Under the pieces are notes generated by a model. That model was not told where the DNA came from, searched no databases, and saw only the letters and a list, made by a program, of their open reading frames with translations. Position numbers and translations under genes: made by a program. From positions 1,364,001 through 1,428,000 of the forward strand of contig NZ_CP063808.1 of NCBI RefSeq assembly GCF_018128905.1: a stretch of DNA of 64,000 bases. Reading direction: 5' to 3'. Shown here piece by piece: positions 29,669 through 37,996 of this stretch (positions within the stretch are counted from its first letter, which is position 1; each line of letters begins with the position of its first letter). This DNA is from Streptomyces sp. A2-16. GTDB lineage: Bacteria; Actinomycetota; Actinomycetes; Streptomycetales; Streptomycetaceae.

Positions 29669-30243
29669 GCGACGGCACCGCCCTGGCCGGCCCGGACGGC
29701 GCGCCGCGCTGCCCCTGGGCCCTGTCCACCCCGGACTACGTGGCGTACCACGACGAGGAGTGGGGCCGCCCGGTCCACGGCGACGACGCCCTCTACGAAC
29801 GCCTCAGCCTGGAGGCCTTCCAGTCCGGCCTGTCCTGGATCACCATCCTGCGCCGCCGCGAGGGCTTCCGGGCGGCCTTCGCGGGCTTCGAGATCGCCAA
29901 GGTGGCCGCGTTCGGCGAGGCCGACCGCGACCGGCTGCTCCTCGACCCGGGGATCATCCGCAACCGCGCCAAGATCGACGCGACGATGGCCAACGCGCGC
30001 GTGCTGGCCGAATGGACCCCGGGCGAGCTGGACGAGCTGATCTGGTCCCACGCACCGGACTCGCACGCGGTCCCCAGGACCCTGGCGGACGTTCCCGCGG
30101 TCACCCCGGAGTCGACGGCCCTGTCCAAGGCGCTGAAGAAGCGCGGCCTGCGCTTCGTGGGCCCCACCACGGCGTACGCCCTGATGCAGGCGTGCGGCCT
30201 GGTGGACGACCACCTGGAGACGTGCGTGGCGAGACAGGGCTGA
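29665..30243 (+). CDS. tag: DNA-3-methyladenine glycosylase I
   Basis: This 192-residue base-excision repair enzyme removes 3-methyladenine from alkylated DNA. It shows the Tag start RCPWALS, the YHDEEWG motif with the catalytic acidic region, SGLSWITILRRRE, and the C-terminal zinc-binding His/Cys pair in DDHLETC. The GTG start overlaps the preceding gene by 4 bp, so the two are coupled. It converges with the crotonase gene with only 3 bp between stops. Confidence 0.92.
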   Translation: MSDGTALAGPDGAPRCPWALSTPDYVAYHDEEWGRPVHGDDALYERLSLEAFQSGLSWITILRRREGFRAAFAGFEIAKVAAFGEADRDRLLLDPGIIRNRAKIDATMANARVLAEWTPGELDELIWSHAPDSHAVPRTLADVPAVTPESTALSKALKKRGLRFVGPTTAYALMQACGLVDDHLETCVARQG

Positions 30244-30246
30244 GCC

Positions 30247-31038
30247 CTACCGGCCCAGGTACTCGGGCGCTTCCTTGTTCACGAACGCCCGTACGGCGAT
30301 CGCGTGGTCCTCGGACGCCCCGGCCCGCCCCTGCAACTCGTCCTCCTTCTCCAGCGTCTGCGCCAGAGTGTGCGTCAGCGCGTACGCGAGCGACTCCTTG
30401 ATCGCCCCGTACGCGACCGTCGGCCCCGAGGCCAGCGCCCGCGCCACCTTCTCCGCCTCCGCGGGCAGCTCGGTCGACGGCACGAGACGGTTCACGATGC
30501 CCAGGTCATGCGCGTCCCGGGCCGACATGGTCCGGGGGAAGAGGAGCAGATCGGCGGCGCGCCCCGGCCCCACCACCCGCGGCAGCGTCCACGAGATCCC
30601 GGAGTCCGCGGTCAGTGCCACCCCCGCGAACGACGTGTTGAACGCGGCCGTGTCCGCCGCCACCCGGTAGTCCGCCGCGAGCGCGATCCCGAAGCCGGCG
30701 CCCGCCGCGACCCCGTTCACCCCGGCCACCACCGGCTTGGGCATCTCCGTCAGCGCCCGCACGACCGGGTTGTAGTGCTCCTTGACCGTGCTCATGACCT
30801 TCGTCGAGCCCTCGGCGAGCAGCCCGATGTGCTCCTTGAGGTCCTGCCCCACACAGAACGCCCGCTCCCCGGCGGCGGTGAGCAGCACGGCCCGTACGGC
30901 GTCGTCCGAGGCGGCCGACTCCACGGCTTCCCGCAGCGCGACCTTCATGGCGATGTTCAGCGCGTTCATCGCCTCCGGCCGGTTCAGCGTGATCGTCGCG
31001 AGCCCGTCGTGCACCTCGTAGAGCACGGTGTCGGCCAT
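30247..31038 (-). CDS. Enoyl-CoA hydratase/isomerase family protein
   Basis: This 263-residue crotonase-fold protein starts at the ATG at 31038 after a GGAGGGG site. The oxyanion-hole segments are GERAFCVGQDLKEH and NGVAAGAGFGIALAADYR. The residues DSGISWTLPRVVG suggest the PaaG/PaaB-like branch rather than FadB-type hydratases. The reaction, hydration or isomerisation of an enoyl-CoA, is likely; the substrate is not predictable. Confidence 0.87.
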   Translation of the reverse strand: MADTVLYEVHDGLATITLNRPEAMNALNIAMKVALREAVESAASDDAVRAVLLTAAGERAFCVGQDLKEHIGLLAEGSTKVMSTVKEHYNPVVRALTEMPKPVVAGVNGVAAGAGFGIALAADYRVAADTAAFNTSFAGVALTADSGISWTLPRVVGPGRAADLLLFPRTMSARDAHDLGIVNRLVPSTELPAEAEKVARALASGPTVAYGAIKESLAYALTHTLAQTLEKEDELQGRAGASEDHAIAVRAFVNKEAPEYLGR

Positions 31039-31254
31039 GGCGTATCCCCTCCGGTGTGTCCGCTGCATCCGTTGTCCGAAGGACAGCATGGCGGAGATCG
31101 ACGTCCGAGGACCGGACCGGACGTGTGACCTGCGTCAAAGAATTCCGGAGCCCTGATGGCCGGCCAGGATCCGCGCGGCGGCGGAGTATCGCAGCCACAT
31201 CGCCGAATTGAGTGGTTTTGCTCGCGCGCGTTGCCCAAGCGATGCCGACTGATG

Positions 31255-31285
31255 TTGGTCATCGGGTCCCGCGATGCGGGATAAT
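31255..31285 (+). promoter_or_regulatory. Candidate promoter with overlapping inverted repeat before the DUF3117 gene
   Basis: TTGGTC (31255-31260) and GATAAT (31280-31285) are 19 bp apart. A perfect 6-3-6 inverted repeat TCCCGC-GAT-GCGGGA (31267-31281) fills the spacer and touches the -10. A bound regulator there would block RNA polymerase. Confidence 0.4.
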
Positions 31286-31394
31286 GGCCTGGAAGCAATG
31301 TGTTCGATGCCGGTCGCGGGTCCCACTTTGACGCGCGTGCCCTCCCAGGGCTGTCGGCTTTGGCGATGAGCTGGTTTCAGGAAGGGGAACGAGC

Positions 31395-31562
31395 ATGGCG
31401 GCCATGAAGCCGCGGACGGGCGATGGCCCGCTCGAGGTGACCAAGGAGGGGCGGGGCATCGTCATGCGCGTTCCGCTCGAAGGCGGCGGTCGGCTCGTCG
31501 TCGAGCTGACCCCTGACGAGGCCGACGCGCTCGGCGACGCCCTCAAGAAGGTCGTCGGCTGA
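31395..31562 (+). CDS. DUF3117 family protein
   Basis: This 55-residue cytoplasmic protein starts at MAAMKPRTGDGPLEV and ends DALGDALKKVVG. The ribosome site is AAGGGGAACGAG. The family is almost universal in Actinobacteria (Rv1211 in M. tuberculosis, from memory) and has no known function. The KPRTGDGPLEVTKEGR segment is the conserved core. Confidence 0.9.
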   Translation: MAAMKPRTGDGPLEVTKEGRGIVMRVPLEGGGRLVVELTPDEADALGDALKKVVG

Positions 31563-31586
31563 CGCGGAAGCGACCATACCCTTTCG

Positions 31587-31620
31587 GCTGCCCCGGCATC
31601 TTCTGAGGTGCCGGGGCAGC
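31587..31620 (+). terminator. Terminator after the DUF3117 gene
   Basis: A perfect 12-bp inverted repeat (31587-31598 and 31609-31620) with a 10-nt loop starts 24 bp after the stop. Confidence 0.75.
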
Positions 31621-31654
31621 GGTTTGCCCGGGAGATTCCACGAATGGGCGTACG

Positions 31655-31815
31655 GGGGGCGTCGGGTCGTGGGGGTGCGGGGCGCCGGGCTGCAGGGGCG
31701 CGGGGTGGCGGGGGCGCCGGGCAACAGAGTCGGGGGCGGCAGGGTTGCGGGGCGCCGGGCAACAAGGTCGCCGGGCAGCAGGGTCGCCGGGCCACGGGGG
31801 TACATGGTCGCGGGG
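31655..31815. repeat. G-rich degenerate tandem repeat
   Basis: Downstream of the O-methyltransferase gene lies G-tract DNA built from variants of a 16-bp unit CGCCGGGCAACAAGGT. Three adjacent copies are at 31753-31768, 31769-31784 and 31785-31800, with looser copies before them. Many runs of three to five G on the plus strand make G-quadruplex formation possible. No credible gene is present. Confidence 0.6.
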
Positions 31816-31826
31816 CGGCCGTCGGC

Positions 31827-32459
31827 TCAGCGCTTGACCGCGCAGAGCAGTCCGTCTCCCACCGGCAGCAGGGACGGCACCAGGTCCTGGCTCTCGCGCA
31901 CGGCCCGCAGCAGCTCCCTGAGACGCAGCACCTCCGTCGGCTGCGGCCCCGAGTCCACCGTGCGGCCGCTGGCGAAGACACCCTCGAAGACCACCAGGCC
32001 ACCCGGACGCAGCAGGCGCAACGATTCAGCGAGGTAGTCCATGACCTCCTGCCGGTCACCGTCGCAAAAGACGAGGTCATAACCGGCGTCGGCGAGACGG
32101 GGCAGCACGTCCAGGGCGCGGCCCGGGATGAAGCGGGCCCGGTTGCTGGCGAAACCGCAGGCGCGGAACGCCTGGCGGGCGAACTGCTGGTGCTCCGGCT
32201 CGGGGTCGACGGTGGTCAGCACCCCGTCCGGACGCATGCCGTGCAGCAGATGAATACCGGAGACCCCGGTACCGGTGCCGATCTCGGCGACCGCCTTGGC
32301 GTCCACCGAGGCCGCCAGCAACCGCAGCGCCGCGCCCGCGCCGGGCGACACCGAGCGCAGCCCCGCGTCACGGGCCCGGTCACGGGCCCAGAGCAGCACT
32401 TCGTCCTCGGCGACGTAGGCGTCTGCGAACGCCCAGCTCGTCTGCCGGTTGCCGGTAAT
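31827..32459 (-). CDS. SAM-dependent O-methyltransferase (apparent ATT start)
   Basis: This roughly 210-residue methyltransferase of the class I O-MTase_3 type has the SAM-binding VAEIGTGTGVSG motif, VDPEPEHQQFAR, and YDLVFCDGDRQEVMDYL as the acidic motif. The first ATG/GTG/TTG in frame is GTG 32399, but that removes the conserved N-terminal helix. Twenty codons upstream the frame reads ITGNRQTSWAFADAYVAEDE, beginning at an ATT (32457-32459) placed exactly 6 nt after a perfect AAGGAG. I recall streptomycete homologues beginning MTGNRQTSWAFAD. It is the counterpart of Rv1220c, divergent from the sigma factor gene. Confidence 0.82.
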   Translation of the reverse strand: MTGNRQTSWAFADAYVAEDEVLLWARDRARDAGLRSVSPGAGAALRLLAASVDAKAVAEIGTGTGVSGIHLLHGMRPDGVLTTVDPEPEHQQFARQAFRACGFASNRARFIPGRALDVLPRLADAGYDLVFCDGDRQEVMDYLAESLRLLRPGGLVVFEGVFASGRTVDSGPQPTEVLRLRELLRAVRESQDLVPSLLPVGDGLLCAVKR

Positions 32460-32512
32460 GGCCCTCTCCTTGCCCCGTGGTTGCCTGGGCGTGACTGTAT
32501 CCGTTGCCGCCG

Positions 32513-32538
32513 GGAACCCGCAGATGGGACCGGGCGTT
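32513..32538 (+). promoter_or_regulatory. Candidate ECF-type promoter upstream of the sigma factor gene
   Basis: GGAAC (32513-32517), a 17-bp spacer and CGTT (32535-32538) fit the GGAAC/CGTT pattern of ECF sigma factors of the SigE/SigR kind. It lies about 150 bp before the sigma gene start, so it could serve autoregulation. Confidence 0.35.
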
Positions 32539-32688
32539 TAGAGGGATGGAGACGCACCCGGGGGGACACAGTTGGATCACGACGCCGAGCAGGCCCTCGA
32601 GCAACTGCTGACGCAGGGGACCGAGTGGTATCAGCCCAGATCAAATTCTCGTAAAACCGCTTATCCGGAGCTAACGGGCGAGGTGGCT

Positions 32689-33459
32689 ATGGTAGGGGCT
32701 CCACTGGAGACAGCCAGAGCCGACAGGGGAGGTGCGGCCGCGCCTGGAGATCGTGGGGGAGTGCTGCGGCGCTTCCTCGGATCGGCGGGCAGGCCGAAAT
32801 CCGTGAACGACAACGCTGACCACAGCCACGCCGGCGACTACGCCCAGACCGCGACCTTTGCCACCGACGCGGACGGGCAGGCGTGGACTCCGCCCACCTG
32901 GGAGGAGATCGTCAGCACGCACAGCGGCCGCGTCTACCGCCTCGCGTACCGCCTCACCGGCAACCAGCACGACGCCGAGGACCTCACCCAGGAGGTCTTC
33001 GTCCGGGTCTTCCGCTCGCTGTCCACGTACACACCGGGGACCTTCGAGGGCTGGCTGCACCGCATCACCACCAACCTCTTCCTGGACATGGTCCGCCGCA
33101 AGCAGCGCATCCGCTTCGACGCCCTCGGCGAGGACGCGGCCGAGCGACTGCCCAGCCGCGAGCCCTCGCCCCAGCAGGTCTTCAACGACGCCCACTTCGA
33201 CGCGGACGTCCAGCAGGCCCTCGACACCCTCGCGCCGGAGTTCCGCGCCGCGGTCGTCCTGTGCGACATCGAAGGACTGTCGTACGAGGAGATCGCCGCG
33301 ACCCTGGGCGTCAAGCTCGGCACCGTCCGCTCGCGGATCCACCGCGGCCGGTCCCAGCTGCGCAAGGCCCTCGCCCACCGCTCACCCGAGGCCCGCGCCC
33401 AGCGCCGCTCCTTCATGGCCAGGGTGCCCGCGCTGGGAGGAGGGGGCGCGTCCGCGTGA
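32689..33459 (+). CDS. ECF RNA polymerase sigma factor (SigE-like)
   Basis: This 256-residue sigma factor has a polar N-terminal extension of about 70 residues. Region 2 ([31 protein letters not shown]) binds the -10 and core enzyme; region 4 ([26 protein letters not shown]) with a helix-turn-helix ([16 protein letters not shown]) binds the -35. The ATG at 32689 has a GAGGTGG site; an in-frame TTG at 32572 would add 39 residues. The anti-sigma gene overlaps its stop. Order sigma, anti-sigma, HtrA, TatB equals M. tuberculosis sigE-rseA-htrA-tatB, an envelope-stress module. Confidence 0.9.
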   Translation: MVGAPLETARADRGGAAAPGDRGGVLRRFLGSAGRPKSVNDNADHSHAGDYAQTATFATDADGQAWTPPTWEEIVSTHSGRVYRLAYRLTGNQHDAEDLTQEVFVRVFRSLSTYTPGTFEGWLHRITTNLFLDMVRRKQRIRFDALGEDAAERLPSREPSPQQVFNDAHFDADVQQALDTLAPEFRAAVVLCDIEGLSYEEIAATLGVKLGTVRSRIHRGRSQLRKALAHRSPEARAQRRSFMARVPALGGGGASA

Positions 33460-34412
33460 GTGGATCACTGCCCAAACCCGGCGAGGGAAGCCTCGCGGAC
33501 CAGCATCTGGGAGACCGACTCGCCGCCCTGGTGGACGGCGAGCTCGGTCATGCCACGCGGGAGCGCGTCCTCGCGCATCTTGCCACCTGCCCGAAGTGCA
33601 AGGCGGAGGCGGACGCACAGCGCCGCCTGAAGAACGTCTTCGCGGAGGCCGCCCCGCCCCCGCCCTCCGAGAGCTTCCTGGCCCGCCTCCAGGGGCTGCC
33701 CGGAGGTGATCCGGAGGACGGCGACAGCTCGCCGTTCGGCGGGGGAGGACTCGGAGGACTGTCGGGACGGCCCGGCGCCGGAGCCTTCGGCGTGAGACGT
33801 GGCGAGCGCTTCGAGTTCGACTACGTCCCCGCCCGCCCGCACGCCCCGATGCTCCCGCCCGCCGCCGGCCGGGGCTTCCGCATCCATGACGTCAGCCGTC
33901 ACGAGACCGACCGCTCGGCCTCGCGCGGCATGCGCTTCGCCTTCGTCGCCGCCGGAGCGGTGTCGCTGGCCGCGATCGCGCTGGCCGGCGTCACCACGGG
34001 GTCACCGGGCGACACCGAGGCCCGCGGGGCCGGCAGCAACGTGACCCCGGCGCGCGCGCCGGGCACAGGAGCCGCGGTGCCGGAGAACCAGCGCCGTCGT
34101 GGCGTGGGCCCGCTGCTCGCGCAGGAACAGGGCCAGCGGATGCTCGGAGACACCCCGGTCGCCCCGACCGAGGCGTCCGCGCCGCTGCTGCCGGGTGTCC
34201 CCGCCCAGGTGCGGGAGGCGGCCCTGCACACCCTCACGGCGCCCGTGGTCGCCGGTGCCGCCGCGATGTCCCCTCTCATACGTCCGCTCAGTGCGACCCC
34301 GCCGCTCACCCTGACCTCCCTGTCCGCGACGCCGGACCTCACCACCTCCGGCTTCCTCGCCGCACCCGTCCCCCACACCACGTCGGCGCCCCCGCCCACC
34401 GCCGCCCGCTGA
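33456..34412 (+). CDS. Zinc-binding anti-sigma factor (RseA-like)
   Basis: This 318-residue protein starts at GTG overlapping the sigma stop. The N-terminal ZAS domain has the HxxxCxxC motif (HLATCPKC, about residues 46-53), which binds zinc and the sigma factor. A membrane helix at about 161-178 ([19 protein letters not shown]) follows a Pro/Gly linker, and the extracytoplasmic tail is Pro/Ala/Thr-rich. It holds the sigma factor at the membrane until stress releases it; the HtrA-like protease encoded next may take part, as proposed for mycobacteria. Confidence 0.85.
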   Translation: MSGSLPKPGEGSLADQHLGDRLAALVDGELGHATRERVLAHLATCPKCKAEADAQRRLKNVFAEAAPPPPSESFLARLQGLPGGDPEDGDSSPFGGGGLGGLSGRPGAGAFGVRRGERFEFDYVPARPHAPMLPPAAGRGFRIHDVSRHETDRSASRGMRFAFVAAGAVSLAAIALAGVTTGSPGDTEARGAGSNVTPARAPGTGAAVPENQRRRGVGPLLAQEQGQRMLGDTPVAPTEASAPLLPGVPAQVREAALHTLTAPVVAGAAAMSPLIRPLSATPPLTLTSLSATPDLTTSGFLAAPVPHTTSAPPPTAAR

Positions 34413-34505
34413 CCGGCGCGCCCTGCTCCGCGGCGCCCGAACCTGGTTGAATCCACAGACAGGTCGACGTGCCGCGCACCGCGGCCGGTCCGCTGTGGGG
34501 AGAGC

Positions 34506-37010
34506 ATGGACGAGGGGAAGCCCACGAAGGCGAAATGGTGGAGCCGACCTCGGCCGCGAGAGGGTGCGGGGCCGGGGGAGAGGGACACACCGGCGCCCGG
34601 CACGGCGTCTTCCGAGGGGGATACGCGGCCGAGGGCCGGGGAGGTTGTCCCGGTCACCGGCCTGGGCGCGCCCGGGCCCGAAGGCGACTTCGAGCTGCGG
34701 CCGCCGGGTGATGTCGAGGCAGGGGCGCGGCGGGTCGAGGAGGATGCGTCGGCGCCGAGACCGGCACCGGATCCGGCCACTGGGGACGGGGCTTCCGGTA
34801 CAGAGACGGCCGCTTCGGGGGCGGGGGACGGGGACTTCGAGCTCAAGCCTCCGGTGACTGGGGTGACCGGTACGGAGGCGGGTGAGTCGGGAGCCGGGGG
34901 TGACTTCGAGCTCGGGGCTCCACGCGGCGAGGCGTGCTCCGCTGGCGACGACGGGCTCACGGGCGGGCACATGGCGTCGGGACCGGGCGGGGACTACAGC
35001 CTTGCGGCTCCGAGCGGGGACTTCGTGTCGGCGCGGCCTGAACCGGCTGCCGCGGACCGTACCGACCCCGCGCACGACCCCGGCTCCAGCAGCACCCCAC
35101 CGTACGGCGTACCGGGCCCCTGGGCCCCGGCCCCACCGGTCCAGCACCCGGCGAACGCTTCTGCGCAGGGTCCGGCGACCGCCTCCGCGCAGGGCCCGGT
35201 GACCCCTTCCGTGCAGGGTCCGGTGACGGCTCGCGCTCAGGGTTCGGCGGTCCCTTCCGCGCAGGGCCAGGCGACGGGCTCCGCGCAGGGTCTGGCGACC
35301 CCAGCAGAGCAGAGCCCGGCGGCGCATTCCGTGCAGGGTCCGGCGATCCCTTCCGCGCAGGGTCCGGCGACGGCCTCCGTGCAGGGCCAGGCGACCGCCT
35401 CCGCGCAGGGTCCGATGGTCCCTTCCGCGCAGGGCCCGGCGACCGCCTCCGCGCAGGGCCTGATGATCCCTTCCGCACAGGACCCGGCGACCACCCCCGC
35501 ACAGAGTCCGCCGACACCACCCCCGCCTCCAGGCCCGCCCAACTCCACGCCGCCCGCCTACGACCCGCCCAAGCCAGCGGTGCCGCCGGTGTCGGACGGG
35601 TCCCAGGACACGGTGATCGGCCAGACGCCCGCCCCGCACGGCACCTCCGCCTCACCCGCACCCCCCGACACGCCCACTCCACCCCCACCCCCTTCACCCG
35701 CTCCACCCCCGTCTCCGGATCAGCTCTCACCCACAGGGACACCCGGCACCCCCGCCCCCACTGTGGGCTCGCCCTCCGACGCACCACCCGCCCCGCACAC
35801 GCCCCCGACCCCGACCCCCTGGCAGAACTACGACCCTTGGGCCCCCACCCCCCTCCAGCAGACCGGCGCAGCCGTCGGTGCCGAGGGCAGGCGTCGTGGG
35901 CGGGTCCGGCGGGGGCTTTTCGTCGGGGCCCTGGTGCTCGCGCTGGTCGCAGGCGGGGTCGGTGGCGTCCTGGGGGCGTATCTGGAGCGGAACGGCGTCG
36001 GAGGCGACGTCGTGAAGCTGCCACAGGCCGGGAGGGAGTCCAACGAGCGCGCTCCCGACAGCGTCGCCGGGATCGCCGCCCGGGCCCTGCCCGGCGTCGT
36101 CACCCTGCACGTGAGCGGGGCCGCGGAGTCCGGGACCGGGACCGGCTTCGTGCTGGACGATCGCGGGCACATCCTCACCAACAACCACGTCGTGGAGCCG
36201 GCCGGCGCCGACGGCGAGATATCGGTGACCTTCCACAGCGGGGACACCGCCAAGGCCACCGTCGTGGGCCGCGACAGCGGGTACGACCTCGCCGTCGTGA
36301 AGGTGAGCGGTGTCGGAGGGCTGCGGCCCATGCCCCTCGGCAACTCCGACAACGTCCAGGTCGGCGACCCCGTCGTCGCCATCGGCGCCCCCTTCGACCT
36401 GGAGGGCACCGTCACCTCGGGCATCATCAGCGCGAAGGAACGGCCCATCACCGCCGGAGGCGGCAGCGGGGACGGCAGCGACGTGTCGTACGTCGACGCC
36501 CTGCAGACCGACGCCCCCATCAACCCCGGCAACTCCGGTGGCCCGCTCCTCGACTCCCGGGCCCGGGTCATCGGCATCAACTCCGCCATCCGTTCGGCCG
36601 ACGACGGCTCGGGCTCCGAGAGCGGCCAGGCCGGCTCGATAGGCCTCGGTTTCGCCATCCCCGTCAACCAGGCCAAGCGGGTCGCGGAAGAACTGATCAA
36701 CACCGGCAGGGCGACCCACCCCGTCATCGGCGTCACCCTCGACATGGACTACACCGGCGACGGTGCCCGCGTCGGGACGAAGAGCGCCGACGGCGGCCCC
36801 GCCGTGACCGAGGGCGGCCCGGGCGACAGGGCCGGACTCAGGGCGGGCGATGTCATCACCGAGGTCGACGGACGCCGTGTCCACTCGGGCGACGAGCTCA
36901 TCGTGAAGACCCGCGCCCACCGACCCGGCGACCGCCTGGAGCTCACCCTGAAGCGCGACGGTCGGGAGAGGACGGTCTCGCTGGTCCTCGGATCCTCGGA
37001 CGGCGGTTGA
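34506..37010 (+). CDS. HtrA-like membrane serine protease with PDZ domain and long repetitive N-terminus
   Basis: This 834-residue protein has a long disordered cytoplasmic part (about 1-465), one membrane helix (about 469-493), a trypsin-like domain, and a C-terminal PDZ domain (about 735-830). The triad is complete: His561 in TNNHVVE, Asp594 in GYDLAVVKV, Ser677 in NPGNSGGP. The cytoplasmic part contains fifteen 8-residue repeats of the SAQGPATA type. It probably degrades misfolded proteins at the outer membrane face and may act in the sigma/anti-sigma circuit encoded just upstream. Confidence 0.9.
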   Translation: MDEGKPTKAKWWSRPRPREGAGPGERDTPAPGTASSEGDTRPRAGEVVPVTGLGAPGPEGDFELRPPGDVEAGARRVEEDASAPRPAPDPATGDGASGTETAASGAGDGDFELKPPVTGVTGTEAGESGAGGDFELGAPRGEACSAGDDGLTGGHMASGPGGDYSLAAPSGDFVSARPEPAAADRTDPAHDPGSSSTPPYGVPGPWAPAPPVQHPANASAQGPATASAQGPVTPSVQGPVTARAQGSAVPSAQGQATGSAQGLATPAEQSPAAHSVQGPAIPSAQGPATASVQGQATASAQGPMVPSAQGPATASAQGLMIPSAQDPATTPAQSPPTPPPPPGPPNSTPPAYDPPKPAVPPVSDGSQDTVIGQTPAPHGTSASPAPPDTPTPPPPPSPAPPPSPDQLSPTGTPGTPAPTVGSPSDAPPAPHTPPTPTPWQNYDPWAPTPLQQTGAAVGAEGRRRGRVRRGLFVGALVLALVAGGVGGVLGAYLERNGVGGDVVKLPQAGRESNERAPDSVAGIAARALPGVVTLHVSGAAESGTGTGFVLDDRGHILTNNHVVEPAGADGEISVTFHSGDTAKATVVGRDSGYDLAVVKVSGVGGLRPMPLGNSDNVQVGDPVVAIGAPFDLEGTVTSGIISAKERPITAGGGSGDGSDVSYVDALQTDAPINPGNSGGPLLDSRARVIGINSAIRSADDGSGSESGQAGSIGLGFAIPVNQAKRVAEELINTGRATHPVIGVTLDMDYTGDGARVGTKSADGGPAVTEGGPGDRAGLRAGDVITEVDGRRVHSGDELIVKTRAHRPGDRLELTLKRDGRERTVSLVLGSSDGG
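35154..35513 (+). repeat. 24-bp coding tandem repeat in the HtrA-like gene
   Basis: Fifteen in-frame copies of a 24-bp unit encode variants of the octapeptide SAQGPATA. All copies keep the frame, and most keep Gln and Gly. The tract sits in the disordered segment before the membrane helix. Confidence 0.85.
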
Positions 37011-37298
37011 GAGACGGCCAAGAGAAGCGAAAGAGCACCGACAGAGCGCCGACAGAGAACGGCAGGGAATCAGCGGGCGACCGGCACGGCCCCGATCGAC
37101 AGAAACCTCATAGAGACGCCCCCGGACCCCGCTCCACAAGGCAAACAACCCGGAAAACCGCCCACCCGCCCCCACTCGGAGCCCTCGGGACAGTTCCGGT
37201 CGTACGGGAACCCCAGGTACCGTGGACCCGGCCCGGACCACGGAAGACCGCACTGACCACCGAGGGCCGAGGACCGAGGACATCGCAAGGAGCTTCAG

Positions 37299-37724
37299 GT
37301 GTTCAATGACATAGGACCGCTCGAGCTGATCACGCTCGTTGTCCTCGCCGTGCTCGTCTTCGGTCCGGACAAGCTCCCGAAGGTCATCCAGGACGTCATG
37401 CGGACCGTGCGCAAGATCCGCGAGTTCTCGGAGAGCGCCAAGCAGGACATCCGCTCGGAGCTCGGCCCGGAGTTCAAGGACTTCGAGTTCGAGGACCTCA
37501 ACCCCAAGACGTTCATCCGCAAGCAGCTGGACAACGACGAACTGGGGCTCAAGGAGATCCGCAACGGCTTCGACCTGAAGAAGGAGATGGCCGAGGTCAC
37601 CGACGCCGTGCACAGCACGGACACCTCGCCGTCCCCCTCCTCCGGTGGCCGGATCGACATGACCAAGAAGCCCGAGGAGTCCGGCAAGGACGACCGCCCG
37701 CCCTTCGACGCGGACGCCACCTGA
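37299..37724 (+). CDS. tatB: Sec-independent protein translocase subunit TatB
   Basis: This 141-residue protein starts at GTG. The N-terminal membrane hairpin MFNDIGPLELITLVVLAVLVFGPDKLP shows the TatA/B Glu and the FGP hinge. An amphipathic helix (KVIQDVMRTVRKIREF) and an acidic tail follow. It works with TatC in recognising twin-arginine substrates. The adjacency to the sigma, anti-sigma and HtrA genes is conserved in Actinobacteria. The 288-bp gap before it shows only short A-rich repeats (ACCGACAGAGCG type) and no gene. Confidence 0.9.
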   Translation: MFNDIGPLELITLVVLAVLVFGPDKLPKVIQDVMRTVRKIREFSESAKQDIRSELGPEFKDFEFEDLNPKTFIRKQLDNDELGLKEIRNGFDLKKEMAEVTDAVHSTDTSPSPSSGGRIDMTKKPEESGKDDRPPFDADAT

Positions 37725-37741
37725 GCCGTACGCCCCACCCG

Positions 37742-37780
37742 AAGGCGTCCGCCGAGCAGTTCGGCTCGCGGGCGCCTTTT
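37742..37780 (+). terminator. Terminator after tatB
   Basis: An imperfect GC hairpin (about AAGGCGTCCGCCGAG paired with CTCGCGGGCGCCTT) is followed by TTTT at 37777-37780. Confidence 0.65.
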
Positions 37781-37996
37781 CCCGTCGTACGTGACGCGAT
37801 TCATACCGCGCTCTGTCCTCGTACGGCCTGAACCCACCCCCCGTTGCGCCCCGCGCGCCGGGCGGTTTCCCGGCAGCTCGGAGCGGTGTGGCTATGCTGC
37901 CGAGTTGTTGTGCGGGCCGTACGCGAACCAGCGACGCCGCCCGAAGGGGGGCGGGCCGGTCCGGTCCGACGAGAGCTAGTAGGAGGCGTCCGGCAC

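Noticed and set aside
31608..32654. 348-codon plus-strand frame over the O-methyltransferase gene
   Set aside because: It reads through G-rich repeats and the antisense of a gene with clear SAM-binding motifs.
34002..35639. 545-codon minus-strand repetitive frame
   Set aside because: It is the antisense of the 24-bp repeats and disordered tail of the HtrA-like protein; Arg/Gly-rich without a domain.
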